From positions 13,031,337 to 13,095,336 of the forward strand of contig NC_087080.1 in the NCBI RefSeq assembly GCF_026151205.1: DNA of 64,000 bases. The letters are read 5' to 3'. The notes beneath the pieces are model-generated. The model saw only the letters and a list, made by a program, of their open reading frames with translations, did no database searches and was not told the DNA's origin. The position numbers and the translations under genes are program-made. Numbering within the stretch: position 1 is the first letter of the stretch; each line of letters opens with the position of its first letter. This DNA is from Bolinopsis microptera (Eukaryota > Ctenophora > Tentaculata > Lobata > Bolinopsidae). Below are positions 39,780 through 53,700 of the stretch, in pieces.

Positions 39780-40892
39780 ATGTCAACATACTTGTGGTGG
39801 CGGGATTATGTACCTCGCCCTCGCCCCCTCTCTGCTACGAGGATCAATCGACATGATATGGTGACAGACTATCTAAACAGCTGCACTGAAGAGGATTTTA
39901 TCGACGATTATCGGCTAGATAAGCATGGACTTTATTACTTTGCTGAAAAACTTAAATCAAACAGTGACTTGGTGAGGTCAACAAATGCTGGATTATCAAT
40001 TGAGTGTCAACTTTTGGTTGCTCTTCGATACTATGCGACAGGCAATTCGTTAAAATCTTTGCAAAACACGGCATCGCTTAACCTGTCACGTGGTGCAGTG
40101 CACAAATGCATTGTCAATGTGTCATCTGCATTAGCTGCATTGGGTAACGAATTCATCAAGTTCCCGACCAGCAGTAGAGAGATCACTGAGGTAAAACGAG
40201 GATTTTATGTATGCGGAGGCTTTCCCGCAGTGATTGGTGCCATTGATGGAACAGTAATTCGAGTAAAGCCTCCGAGTACGAGCGAAGAAGCTTATGTGGG
40301 GAGAAAAGAGGGACATGCTATTAACTGTCAGGTTATATGTGACATCAATGAGCGATTTCTGGACGCTGTTGTGCGTTGGCCCGGTAGTGTCCATGATTCA
40401 ACCATTTGGAAATTAAGTGGAGTTAAGACCTTGATCGAAGATTTTGTCAAGACCCAAGGGCCAAACTATAAGGGTTGGCTTCTTGGTGATTCGGGGTACG
40501 GCCAGCGAGAAATCATGATGGTTCCACTGCTTGAAGAAAATCTCACACCGAAAGAGAAACAGTACAACGTTGCACACAAAAAGTGCAGATGTACTGTAGA
40601 AAGGGCCATTGGTGTCCTGAAATCGAGGTTTAGGTGTCTCTGCAAGAAGACAGGTGGTGCAATAATGTATCAGGAAGACACCGCATGTAATATCATAGTT
40701 AGTTGTATGGTCCTGCATAATTACTGCAGATCTAGGAATATGGACTACCCTATAGATACAGATATCGCTGATATGATGAGGAAAGAGAGTGAGATGGCCT
40801 TGTCTCGTCGACATCGCGAGGCCATCAGTGAAAAAGAAGCCCTGAAATTGGGACAGGAAGCTAGAACATGTGTAATTAATTCGTTCATGTAA
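39780..40892 (+). CDS. Harbinger transposase (DDE_Tnp_4, HARBI1-like)
   Basis: Intact 370-residue ORF. An N-terminal helical region (LDKHGLYYFAEKL, LLVALRYYATGNS) precedes the catalytic core. Likely acidic residues lie in VIGAIDGTVI (first D), LGDSGYG (second D) and CTVERAIGVLKSRFR (E), in the order and spacing of PIF/Harbinger nucleases. HAINCQVICD, RWPGSVHDSTIW and MVLHNYC are further family blocks. Length matches HARBI1 (about 350). The enzyme cuts and pastes the element with 3-bp target duplications. The ORF has no stop or frameshift, so it could still be functional and mobilise relatives, although its Myb partner is interrupted here. ATG is preceded by an AT-rich divergent intergenic region shared with the Myb gene. 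Confidence 0.93.
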   Translation: MSTYLWWRDYVPRPRPLSATRINRHDMVTDYLNSCTEEDFIDDYRLDKHGLYYFAEKLKSNSDLVRSTNAGLSIECQLLVALRYYATGNSLKSLQNTASLNLSRGAVHKCIVNVSSALAALGNEFIKFPTSSREITEVKRGFYVCGGFPAVIGAIDGTVIRVKPPSTSEEAYVGRKEGHAINCQVICDINERFLDAVVRWPGSVHDSTIWKLSGVKTLIEDFVKTQGPNYKGWLLGDSGYGQREIMMVPLLEENLTPKEKQYNVAHKKCRCTVERAIGVLKSRFRCLCKKTGGAIMYQEDTACNIIVSCMVLHNYCRSRNMDYPIDTDIADMMRKESEMALSRRHREAISEKEALKLGQEARTCVINSFM

Positions 40893-41321
40893 ATATTGAT
40901 ATATTATAATTTTTTTAAACCCTCGAAAATGTGTACTGTTCCTCAATCTCTATTTTTAGTGATCACAAAATCCGATTTTACGTTAAGTTCGACTTAAGTA
41001 CAGCTTAAGTGCGGTTTGGACTGGTCTTAACTTTTTACTTAAATCTCCCTGATTTAAGTCCACTCTTAAGTAAATTTGGGGCTTAAGTAAGTATCGATTA
41101 CAATTACGCTTCCAACACGCACCATATATGGAGGCTAACGCAACTTTAAGTGCACGCTAAGTTTAACTCCCAAAGTCGTACTTAAATATTTAAGTAGGAA
41201 CTTAAATCATGCGACTTAAGTAAAAATTTGTACTTAAGACTCAGTTCGTGGACGACAAAAGAAGGGTTGTACTTAAATTTGTACTTAAGTCATTCTTAAG
41301 TACACCATAAACTGTTCTGGT

Positions 41322-41863
41322 GCTGATTAGATGACTGGTTTATATGGTAAATTTACTAATAAAAAGCCAATTATAACTGCAGGAAAGCAACAAATGTGTA
41401 CTGCAGTTTACACCTCAATTACGCAATTATGTAATTACATCATTTAGCCCACTTTTTGTAGCTACGATTTTACTGCTCAAAAACGATGTCTAAAATCTAT
41501 TTTAAAGTCGTTTTCTATTATTTCTCGAATTTCGGTGTGACGGTTTGAAGCTGCTACACTGACGTCGCTCGATCTTTTTTATGTACGGTATTTATGGATT
41601 GATTGCACCAAAAAAGCGTCTATGAGGTGTACCGTGTAACATTATACGTACACATTAAGGTTTTATTAATATTTGAAAGGAACGAACAAACAGTTTGGCG
41701 AAATTCCACCTTATTTTTACACGTCACCAATCAAAATCCAATTTGCAAAACTTCACAAACTACGTAAGTTCTTTGTTTTTGGACCATGGCATTTGCGTAG
41801 CCAACAATGATCAAGTATTTGTGTATTGTACCTCAATATAATAGTGAGCCGTTAGGAATTAGA
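41322..41863 (+). repeat. 545-bp direct repeat, copy right of Harbinger element
   Basis: Second copy of the repeat at 37345-37876, ending at the same GGAATTAG, after which the sequences differ. High similarity suggests recent duplication or ongoing conversion. Confidence 0.9.
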
Positions 41864-44700
41864 ACAACAATACCAACATGCTCGACATAGTTTTACCAAT
41901 TATTAAAGATCTCCGGCTAGTTCAATTCACCACACACACCTTGTATTACAGCCGGACCAGTGACAATACCTTCCAATCGCGTCATGTTCTTTATAGTTAA
42001 AACAATAAATATTTTGAAACATCTTCATTGTGTTTCCCGTCTTGGATAGGGCTAAATGTGACTGCCTGCCAATATTTTCCCGGATTTAATTCCTCTCAGA
42101 AGGTGTAAAATCCAATTTTGTTATTTCCATATTATATTCCGGTATTACTATTAGTTGTGATTTTAAATTTCCAGTCGTATCGGAATTATAATTAGATTCA
42201 CACATGCTTCTGTAAATCACAGTACATAGTTTCCCTACAGTAAATTGTGTGTGTTATAGTTACTGTAGGGAAATGTTTCATGATCGCGGTCTAAACAAAT
42301 AACGATTGTTTTTTCACACGTCTCCAAAAAGAAGTAAATTTTTATCGCAGTTTCAAAACAGTCGTTTTTAGTAATATAAATAAAGGTCAATGGTCATAAT
42401 GACCGTCATTTTTCAAATATATTTTAACACTTTTTTGATGACAACAGGCTTCCTCCCAGTTCGGCAAAGTTAACGAATGAAGTTTTAAAAGTTAGGTTTA
42501 TCGCACTGAGTAATTTATCATGGTATATCAGTGAGTAAGAAAAGGTGGTGAAACGAACTGTCATTCCACTCCCAGACGACTAATATTTGCATCCAGCTTT
42601 TGGACTGAGTCGCTTCAAGTTCAATGTTAAAAGCACTAAGCACACTGATATTATACTTATAGCTTCAAGTTCAGTGTTAAAAGCACTAAGCACACTGATA
42701 TTACAGCGCTACGTGAGGCACATGGAACTGGAAGTGTACGTGCTAGTTGCGTGTGCCACATTCAGTGTTACAGCGTAATTCCGTAATTGCTTGGCACTCA
42801 GCTGCTTCATTTCCTACATTTTTGTCATGTTCATTGTTGGCAATGTTGCGTACTACATTTAATGAAACTTCCTACTTTACTCGAGCACCATGTAAAGTGT
42901 GACCGACTTAAGCAAATAACAATTGTAATTGTATCGCTTGATTGCATTTGATGGAGAAAAAACATTTGATGGAGAAAAAACATTATACCGAGACAGCGAG
43001 GCTACGAGTACGAAGAAAGTGAGTTTTGACTAAAAGTAAAGCAGCAAACGTTTTGTAGCCTATTTGTTCTTTGATGAGCCGTAATCTTACCAAAGAATGA
43101 AAAAGAAACGCCCCCAATTTACTGTTGAATATCGATTCTGATAAATGTTATTTTTGACACTTTGGATCAAATCATTTCTCATTTCTCAACATCCCAGTTC
43201 AATTTGTTACGGGTTTCATATTAACAGGAAGCAATGTAACAGAGCCGATATATTTTAATGTTGTCATGGGGTGGTAAGTCCCCATTCATCCCAGTCCGAT
43301 AGTTTCACTGCATCTAAATATTGTCTCTCAGTTTGTACCATGTTACTATTAATAGATCTATTAATAGATATCTGATGTTATCACTGGTTCATTCAGTGGT
43401 TGTCTGCGCTACAATCACATATTCTACATTTTGATCTGTAACCACGTGTGACGACGGGATGGTAATTACTTCATCACTGATCACGGAAATTGCAGCCGTT
43501 ATTAACCAATAATATAAAACAATTCCTGTTGGCTGATGGTCATGGAGAGCAACCCGTGTGATATTGATATCAGATATCAGAGCATTTTAATATGCATGCT
43601 GTTTGTTTTGAGTTTATGGGATTTTGGATTTCGTTGCAAAGTGTTTGGTTAGAGGCTGTAAAATATGCTATTTTATTCAAAAATAAGTTTATAGTATTGG
43701 GATGCAGTCGTATTTTTAAATCGTTTAAAATAGCATCAATAGTTCAATATTGTTCATATCATTAATCAAGGAGCCGTCCAAGATGATCACGTGATCTGAC
43801 AATAGCTCTTTGTTGATCCGATTGAATAGTGTTACTAACAATTTAACAATTGGTTTTGTTTTAACATAAATATATTTATATCGATTAATCGTATTTAAAT
43901 CTGATCACAATGGATCAATGTTGACAAAATTATTTCTTGGCAAGATTTCCAGACTGTCTGAATTACTTTGTTTCAAATAATATTCACATGCCCACATAGC
44001 AGAGCGTTTATTTTATTGACGATGTCAATCCCTCACAGCTCGGCGCGGCCCAGTGGCCAGTACAGTGCATCGCGTTACAAAGCGTCTAGCAATATTTTAA
44101 TACCTTTGTCAAGTAAATCATAGACGCATCCTTCCACTGGGACAACATGGTACAGGAGACAACTTTATTTTCTGCTTCAGCTTATTTTTCTCACAGTAAT
44201 TTTGCTATTCTGAATGAAAAAGATTACCTTTTAATCAACTTGTCGGCACATCTGTATTATATGACATGTGTAAAACTGTCCATAGTTGCACTCTCATATT
44301 ATTTAAGGATTTTCCCATGCTCCACTTCTCGTAACACGAATTATAATGCTGAATCCAGTGGCTAGATCTTCCGTCCAAGTTGTTAGTGTTAGAATTAGCC
44401 TTCATTAGCCTTCATACTATCACAGTATCACAGTTAGAGAGGTCTGTAGATTTCTCAAATTGCAGCATTTCTAGAGCTAATACCCATGAAAAGCCCTGGT
44501 AACATTCTAATTAGTTAATGAGAAACCCTACAAAATAAGCGAAACATTTCATCAACTCTATCCTGCCTAACCACCTACCGGCTGCAGCCTGCTCGGGAAA
44601 CTCTAAAATCAAACCAGCCGACTGATTTTGTAAAATGAGGAGACAAACACGAAGTGTCTCACCACACCGCCGAGACCCTTAAAAACCCTACTTTAGCCAC
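41864..44700. other. Non-coding stretch
   Basis: No convincing gene. A ~45-bp unit (TTCAAGTTCA(A/G)TGTTAAAAG...) is directly duplicated at about 42615 and 42663. A short possible exon at 43230-43277 has good splice-like ends, but joining it to the next candidate would create a stop. Confidence 0.4.
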
Positions 44701-44718
44701 TTCTGCCACTACCTACAG

Positions 44719-47700
44719 AGGTTATATGTCAAGACTCTCAACACCCAGCACTTTAAAAAGAGAGGCCGGATACGTCGGATACTGCAGTGAGTCTTGTAAA
44801 GGGTGTGGCTGAACTAGAATGGAGTTTGAGAGGCTTTCCCAGCTGATCTTAGTAAAGTTTAGTGTGCTGTACTGGGTGTTAGTGGTCGTTGTAGTGTTAG
44901 TTGTGGTTGTAGTGTTAGTTGTGGTTGTAGTTTTGTATCTGTTGGCATTGCAGTTTTTAGTGTTGGGTGATTTATAACTCCACCTTGGTCACACTTATGC
45001 TTGTTAAATGTCACTGTCACACTTTGTGATATCATTGTCACACTGAGTGTCATTATTGTCACACTTAATTAGAGTAAGGCTGTGATTCATGACACTCTGT
45101 GACTGTAGTGGTTAAGCTCAAACATTCCGCGAGCTTACGAGCTAGTCTTGTCTCTATTTAGAACAGTTGACACCAACTTATCACAGACACTACTTACCGT
45201 CATCGCAAAAACAACTTGAGTTATACCAAAAGTCACATTTATCACATCATGATCAACAACCCGTGAGAATTATCACGCATCACTAAACACGGAAGATGAG
45301 ATCACAGAAAAACCATCTGACGTCTGGAGATGACACGATCACACTCCTATCAGAGGTTGGAGATCAAGGGTATCACCATCCACCTACTGTCATCTACTCA
45401 ACGTCATGTTTAACACTTATCTCATCATATCCATAATATGTTATGTATATTTAAGCTGCTCACTGCTGAGCCTGGGGACCTGTTACAGTTAAGCCATTGT
45501 AGTACAGGGTTGCAGCTCGACTGTTTCCGATTTCTGGGATAATAACGCTTGATTTGCAGGAGCATGGCACGGCCAGCCCAATATCGTTTGATACTTCAAA
45601 TGTTTTTGCGATGTTTAGTTGCATGCTATATGTTTGTTGGGGAATGTTTGTAGTGCTTGACGGGGTTGTGATTGTGAGTTACCTTAGTTCCCAAAAATTT
45701 GTGTGCCATTATATTGAGCACAATTTATTTGAGCCCGAAAAATTTGGGCAGAAAATTTGAACTCATTTGGGCGACCGAAAATTTGGGCACAAATTCTTCG
45801 AAAAATGAACGATTTTCCACTAAAATTTCAGTTAGATATTTGCCTTAGTTCATTATTATTCCTTACTATTCCAGTCATTTTGCTTTAAATTTTAAGCATG
45901 TAGGTGGTAGTCTGAGTTGTTTCACATTATGAAATTTACGATCTGCCCAGTAACTACTAAAAAATACAGTGATGATGGCACAGTACAAAATGATAGATTA
46001 TATACAATAGTGATATTTAGTCTCTCAATCAGATAGTTTAGTCTACTTACACTCAGCATATCTTATCATACCCCTTTCACATACAATTATCATTATGACG
46101 CCTCACCAGATGGTCGAAAGGTTGGGAAGAAAATTAAAAGGTTTACATCATGATCTATCAAACTAAGCGACACATACGCTTAGCTTTGGGGAAAACAAAG
46201 GTGTACATAATTGTGTGTAGCGAACTACTGTAAACCCGGACCAAAGGTCAAGTCTAATTTTAATTAACCAGACATTCATTTAAAATATAAGCCTTTTTAC
46301 TTGGTCAAGCCATGAATGACAGATTAGAAAACTAAAATTTCAAATATTATTTCACTTGGATATGAAGAAAAAGCCATCTTTCTATAGATTTCAGGGCCAC
46401 AGGCCAAATGCCAAAAGTTTGGTTAGCAAAAAATTTAGCAGACGGAAAAGATTTATGCAATTAATTTGGTCTGCAAAAAATTTGGGCGAGAGGCCCGCTC
46501 AAATTTTTTGTCGCCCAAATTTTTGGGAATTAAGGTAGGTATTCATTGTGTTTGTAGTATGGTGATATTTGTGATATAGAGCTTTCGGTGCTTGCTATTG
46601 TCTTATTGTCTTTGATGTTAATGATATTATGCGAAACTAAAACATTCATCCACGAACCTTATAAGTTTAACAACCTTGCTGCTACAGAATTGTAGGTAAT
46701 AGTTCACCTTAGCCATTAGTTAAATAACTGTAAGGAATTCACTTTTACCCTACCTTTTCTATGAATTACAATTATCGCTATCGTGTTATTCGTCCAGATT
46801 CTTTATTAATTCTTGCCATGTTATACTGTTATAGCTAACCGTTTAGGTTTATCTCTTCTGAATAACTAGATATCGACTCTTCAATGGCTTCTTTCTTATA
46901 TTATAGGTATGGGAAGCAGTCAAGCAGAAATAGACGTTAGGTGACCAGGAGGTGTCATTAACAATTGTTAACCGTCGGGAGCTAACTTGTAAAATCAAGT
47001 TATTTCTTTTACAACTATAAACTGATCGCCATCTCTTTGACATGGTAATATCTAAATTGCTTCAATTTCTTTAATTCTTTGGCATATTCACATTTCACAA
47101 GGCCGGCCAACAAAATATTATTAACGATTATTAGTGGTAATTGCTGTTACGGCTTATATAAAGTTAAACACGAAAGACAAATCTTCATGTTCACGTATTG
47201 CCAGGCAAATGTTGTTAGCGTGAATAGGACCGTCAACCTCGATGGTTAGATCATATCCGTGAACCTTAAATGCCATTTTGAATTCCCAGTATAATTCTAA
47301 CTATATCAGTCAAATTTTATACAGGAACGTTTTTACTTGCTTTTTCGCCGAGATTTCGTTAAAACTTTTGATCTTGAAGGTAGAATTTCACAAATTCGGG
47401 TCCGGTTACTGTAAATATTTTGGTTGTCATGAATAAAACTGTACGTGAAAAAGGCTGTACAAGTAATTTCATGTGCAGTGTCCAATAACGGCAACATCCA
47501 AATTATTTTCCAATTTCCTTGCGGTTAAAACAAGGAACAGTTAGGACTGGGAAAAGAAGGCTGGAAGTACTACTAAAGAATGCAAAGCTTGCGGTCGATA
47601 AGGATGTTGCATGTTCATGTTGGCTAATTTCACCCACAAATACCTCACATTTCTTTTAATTTTGAGAGATGAACATTAGATCATGATGACGCGAGGTTAT

Positions 47701-50700
47701 TGTAATCTACCAAAGTACCATCTCGACAGTATGACAACCTGACAACTTGTACAAGTTCTCTGCAGGGTTATAAATTAAAACTGATCCGCATCATCACGGC
47801 AGACTACACGTTTTCCTATTCCTAATATGGGGTTATTTTGGGCCTCTACAGTCTCCAACTGTCATGATTCCAGAACAGCACATATCCGAGGCTATAAGAG
47901 ATATGCTCTCTACAGTGAGGAGGAGTGGAAAGCTAGGTACCATTAATGAGTGATGACAAGTTATTGGTGCCCTGTACACCACACTGTTTCACTCCGTGAC
48001 TCTAGATAAGTCCGATGACAATCCCTTTTCTGATACCATGATGTTGTTGGTGTATTGTTTACTAAGCGGAATTATTTGCAAAAAAGCGAAATAATTATTA
48101 TACGATCTTTATTTCAATGCTCAAGTGAGCTCTGAAGTTTTTAGACTGATTTACTCATCTCGTGAGATGTGAGATCTCACTTTAAAGTTTAATCCACTTT
48201 GTTAGGAAGCTGCGCGGCTCCAAAGTTATTTCACTGTCTCCTCACTGATAATCAGTTAAGGTGGGCAGTTGTACAGGACCACTATCGAGGCTTCTTCTTG
48301 TTTCTAAATTTGACGTTTTGTACCTCATATCTTGTAACTGAGTTGCGTAACGTTAACATAGCGGGGTCTGCGGGGCCCTTTGTAATTGCTGAGATGTTGT
48401 ACAATACGCTGATATGTTTACCAGAACTCTTAAGAGGGGGACTTCTTATCCCTCGCCAATAAACCTCATCTGTTCGACTCGGAATGTAAATTTCGTTTCG
48501 TAGAGTCTTTGCTGTTTCTTGGTATTTGCTAGAGCTTTTAGTAGGTATGTGTGGGTACGGTCACTAATGTGGGACAAAATAATATCGTGACGTGAGGATT
48601 CTTGCACCTGGCTTAATTTTAATTTAATCATTATGCTTTCGTCTTGTATCTTCATAATTTTAGAGTTCTTGTTATTTATTACCTAGATTCTTTAGTCTTA
48701 TCTTCGTCCTGGTAAGTATTGAGCCTCAATGGTGGCTGTTATGGTATTACTATTGGTCACACCTAAATGTATTTAAAATGTTATTCCCGATAAAAGTGCA
48801 AGCTTTTGCCTTTTGTGGAAAATTTGAGGTCGAGGATAGAGGAATGGAATGTTAGACTTCAAACACAAAGAAATATTTTCCGATGCTAACAATATATTGC
48901 TCATTATATTGTAGGTTTACAACCTACCAGGACGCGCGCCGAGTTGGACTCGTCGACGGTCCAATATATGGAACAGATATTTTACGAGTATCACCCGTTA
49001 ACTCATTATAGCGAGTAATCTAATCCAATTTTATCTTAAAAGTTAAATATGTTAGAAGTCCTTGTCAAATCATCCACCATGTACATGAAACTAAACTCGT
49101 TGTATATTTTTCTTTAACGGAATACCGAATATCGCATACCTTCTTAATTTTCATTCGATTAATATGATTGGATATCAATTCCTCATTATAAGCTTTTATT
49201 TTCACAGGCTTTTAATTTTAGAGGCTTTCGCAAATAATTCTACTAATACTATTGATGTAGAGTATGATAAAATTAAAAAACAAGCCCGTTTGAAATTCAA
49301 TCAGTATTAGTGTACGATAACTATAAGCTCCTCCGCTCAGCGCTCAGTGCTCATTCAGGCATCTTATTGAGAGTTGATCGATTTTCATGTTCATAAACTC
49401 ATTACAGAGTAGTCAGTATTGTCAGTAGCGATCAATTACCTCTATCATATAATTATCATATCTGGAATGCCAGTTTCAGATAAATGTAGCCGAAATAGTC
49501 CTGATATGTATCGGGTATCCCGCTATTGCTTGCCAAAATTGTGTACGTGTGCGTTTGTATGATCTTGTGTGCTTTCAACGGTGATAGCAGATTAATTATA
49601 ATGTGTATTTTGATGACTGTTATTTTAATTCATCCATTATCCTATCAGTATCACTGATTGTATCAGTGTTTATAATTATATTCTCCGTTAAGTTAACATT
49701 TACTGCTCTATTGTTCCCATTCACACACCAGTTTCGTTTTTAAACAAAGCGCCTGCGGCCTGACATTCGTATTTCGTCACAATGTACATCTACAACTTAG
49801 AGCTATCGTTCGACCTTCGCTGTATACAATACAGCTCATTGAGTTTTATTTCTGGAGTTTATTGGCTTGTAGCCAGAACTAGTTCACTGTTAAATTTTCC
49901 GTCGCATTATGAAGCCCACGTGCTGCTTATAACTTTAACTACTTGCAGCTTTTGTCTACAATGAATTAAAAGAGTTGGGACCAGAATTACCGTGATAACC
50001 GTGCTCTTAATTTCCTTTATGTGAACTAAGACGAAGCTAAGGATATATCTTACTAGTTACTCCAATTGTTCATAAAGCTCATCACTGTAGAAGGAGAGAT
50101 TATTTTTAAATATTGTTTAAAATTAGATTGCATATCCTCAGTGCAGAGTCCCGCCTTAATACCATTATTACGGCAAGTAATTACCGAGGAATTAAGATGG
50201 GGCAGGGCCCAGTTTGAACTTCGTCTGTCATATTAAGCACTAGCAGGCTATCTAGTTGCATATGCATTAAATATCCTTTCGGCTTTTGTGTGTTTGCAAG
50301 TATCAATATATTACAAAGGAGTTGTTCGAGCTATTTAGTAATAAATAGTGTTTAGTGAAAATAAACCCGCTTTCGCTTTAATTCTATAATGTTATTAGTG
50401 ACTTTATCTCTCTTCAGTTTTGTAAAGCATCGAGAAGTTTTGAAATAGTACTAGTAGACGAATATTTGTGATATTTTCAATTTATCGATTGTGCACACCA
50501 TTTTAATGCAAATTTAATGTAAATATTTTACTTGAATAAAATTAATCCAATAAATTTATAGATTGAAGAATTATCATAATTTTAGCACCTCTGAAAGTTT
50601 AAAAGCTTCAGCTTTTAGTTCATTCGACACCGTGGTGGATGCACCCTTACATTGCATTATCTAAACCCTCTTAAAGTATTGTAAATTCCAATTCGTCTGT

Positions 50701-53700
50701 AGCCTTGTAGCTGATCTAGTGATCTAGGTGTACCGTGTACCTTATAACCAAACCCGTATCTGGTATCTAATTATAGAGACGGAGGGTCCAGATCTGTCGA
50801 CAGATATATAGCCGGGTTTTAAAATTGACGGGTCGTTCTCCGAGCTCAGCTTATGTGTCTTATGTTATTACTGAAAAACTACAGATAAGTGTCGTATGTG
50901 ATTATAACTGATTATTGGCAAGCTACCGTCCTATATATTCATTAGTCAGTGTAGTCAGTGTAGTAAATGTAGTCAATGTAGTCAATGTAGTTAATGTATT
51001 CAATGTAGACAATGCCGTTGAACGTTAAGCTTGCTCAGATTCTACCCGCCCCAGATTTCCCCCGTTTACAAACCCAAAGGCCTCGTATTAACACTGAACA
51101 CATAGAATATTAACAAAGTAAATTAAATATGTGTGAAGAACAGTTCGTTAGTTAAGTTAAGTTAAAGAAGGTTTGGAAATGTTGGTAGATTATAAAATTG
51201 TACTTGAGCTTGTTTTGTATTTGAGTAGGTTCATTATAGAGCATCTGAGTCACTTAAAAAATAGTTTCGATCATGTTTAGTTGATAATAGTTGAATTAGC
51301 GTGTGCACGTTTAAAGAAAAATGTACATTTCATCGAATTACTTTTATGATGTCAATATTATAATGGACTCATTATTTTTGCGGTGTTCAGTATAGCCTGC
51401 TTTTATATAATGACTCTATTTCTGTTCGCAGATGCTACTGACGTGTACATTTTTGACAGAAATTTGAAGATTTTGTTTGGCACGTCAACGAGTATGATTT
51501 AAACCATTGCTTGATATTCATCAATGATCAAAGATTTGATCGTCTTAACTCATTTGAATAAATTGAAAGCTATGCACGTTGCTCATGCTAGTAATTTAAA
51601 TTCTTGACCTTTAAGAATTCCGAATTCAAAACTATCGTCGACAAAAATAGTTTAGTCTTACATAGGTGCTACTGCATAGTTTTGCTGATTGTTTGCTGTT
51701 CACACTTAATAGACATTGCATTCTTTTAAAACGACTTCAAAAATAATTTTGTCACTGTATTAGGACTGTATATCATCACATAGGTCTGGAACATATAGCA
51801 CTAAGCTGTTTAACTTCATAAATATGATCCAATAATGCAAGAATCTAGCGTTACAAAGTTATGAAAATATTAAAAATCTAATTTCACACCGCTGCCGCCG
51901 TATTCAGTTGGCCGTCTAATATTGTGCAAACACAATATTGAATTCAATGATGGTCTTACACTTAGGCCCCATATTTTAATGAGTTTTCCCTGGTTTTTGT
52001 GTGTTTAATAAATGGTGAATAGTTTAACAAAAGTTTAACAAATACCTCGTACTAGTAGGATCTAACATGCCCCGCGCGTGATTTGCAACATTCTGAGTTT
52101 GAGACGGACCTAGTAAGTAACGTGGCTCACATCTTTACAGCTCGGCGAGGCTTCACCATCTCGTCAAATCCTAGCTCACGAAACACAACATATCATCTAT
52201 GTCATAACGGACCTTGGCTTGGCTCTCCAGCATCAAAAAATAGTCCGATAATTGCATAATTATTGTTGATAATATTTTGGTCGTGATTTCGGCCACCTAT
52301 GTTAAGCATTTACCTTAAAATCAAAATTTGAAATAGCATGTCATGTCGTTTCGAGCATTGGCCAGCCTCGAGGCTGGGAATTTGTAAAGTATTTGAAAAA
52401 TCCAGGGCGTAGGAATTCTTTGCAACGGCCGAGTTTCTGATAGTTTTACGTCTGGTAACGTTGCAGCTGAGAGGGACATTTCTAGCGTCAGATAATATAT
52501 TTATACCTGAATTCTTTGTGGCCGCTTTAGCAATGTCTGTATCTCCGGTTTGAATGTTGGAGTTGTTATTTGAGGGCCTCGAAAGAGAACTTCCTATCTT
52601 TGTGTAACTGTACTATAAGTGATATTGTACTATAAGTGATATTGTTGGTGCCATCTGTTATAAGTGGTATCCATAATATTGATGTCACTGAGTGCCAATG
52701 AAGATATTAAAATTGGTGTCCCGTCAAATGGCTATAGCTCGGATAACTTTTTATAACCTTTAAAAAAGCCTGTTTCGTCTGTTCGCCTTGGGTTCTTGTA
52801 TACTTGTGTACGCGGCTGCGCATGCCCCCCCCCCCCCCCTCTGCACCGTCCCGCCATGGACGAGATGATGGGTCGGGTGGGTCGGACAGGATCTGACGAA
52901 TAAACTTTAAATCTGTGTAAACTAATAAATTAATACGTGTATAAATTGTTAATACATCCACGATATCTAGTACCTTTGTTATGAACATTTATTGTGACCA
53001 TGTTTTCGATTGTTCCCGGTGTAGTCGGAGTCAATGGTTAACTTGACCATTGTTTAATATTTTTCTTTTATCAATGTATTAATACTTAGCTCCGTCGGTA
53101 CCGTTAGTTTTGTCTCAAGCCAATTGTATTGTAATCTTTGTAATCTGTGTAATCATTGTTATTATTGTAATCATTGTAATCATTGTAATCTTTGTAATCT
53201 TTGTAAACTTTTCAGCACCAATTTATTCAGATAAAGGGTGCTGAAGAGTTTTAGACGGAATTGGTTAAGTCCATTGTCAACAGCCATAGATTTCATTTTT
53301 ATTGACTCATCTTAAGACCTCAATTTTCAAAGAACAATTCCATTCAGAATTCGTTCATATTAAAATCATATATAAAACTACGAAGCTGAACAACACGAAC
53401 GCTGATGATATCTTGCTTGTGCTGAAAATACTTAGTACACTATGACAGCCATGGTGATATCTTGCGTCAAATTCTAGAAGTTTTTTTGACAAAAATAATT
53501 TAATTTCGATTTACAGCAGTCTATAACTGTCAGTACATCTCCCTGTTGATGCTCTAATTAGTGCTATAATGCTCTATACAGTCTCATTATCACATTCAGT
53601 TTTAGGTAAGGTCACAATGCGGTTACCTACTTCTTCTCCACTTTATATAGGTACTCGCTAACCATGTGCTATCGATGTCTGGCTTTTTATTTTTGTATTA

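Larger units (their letters stand above)
37877..41320. mobile_element. Harbinger/PIF DNA transposon
   Basis: The element contains a DDE transposase (+) and a Myb/SANT-like protein (-) in the divergent arrangement usual for animal Harbingers. The left end GGGCCTCCTCCACGAAAC follows TTA, a plausible 3-bp target. The right end carries inverted TTCGTGGA motifs (about 41246-41253) and repeated GTACTTAAG/CTTAAGTAC blocks that mirror those at the left, but a precise matching right terminus is not resolved. It sits between two copies of a 545-bp repeat. Confidence 0.75.

Noticed and set aside
37345-41863. LTR retrotransposon with 545-bp LTRs
   Set aside because: Repeats lack TG...CA ends, no primer-binding site or gag/pol is present, and the interior is a Harbinger element.
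43230-43277. Possible exon (SNVTEPIYFNVVMG) with good splice-like ends
   Set aside because: Joining it to the next candidate exon at 44719 produces a TGA codon, and it has no other support.
44468-44483. TTTCTAGAGCTAATAC resembling 18S rRNA
   Set aside because: Only about 15 bases match; surrounding sequence does not resemble rRNA.
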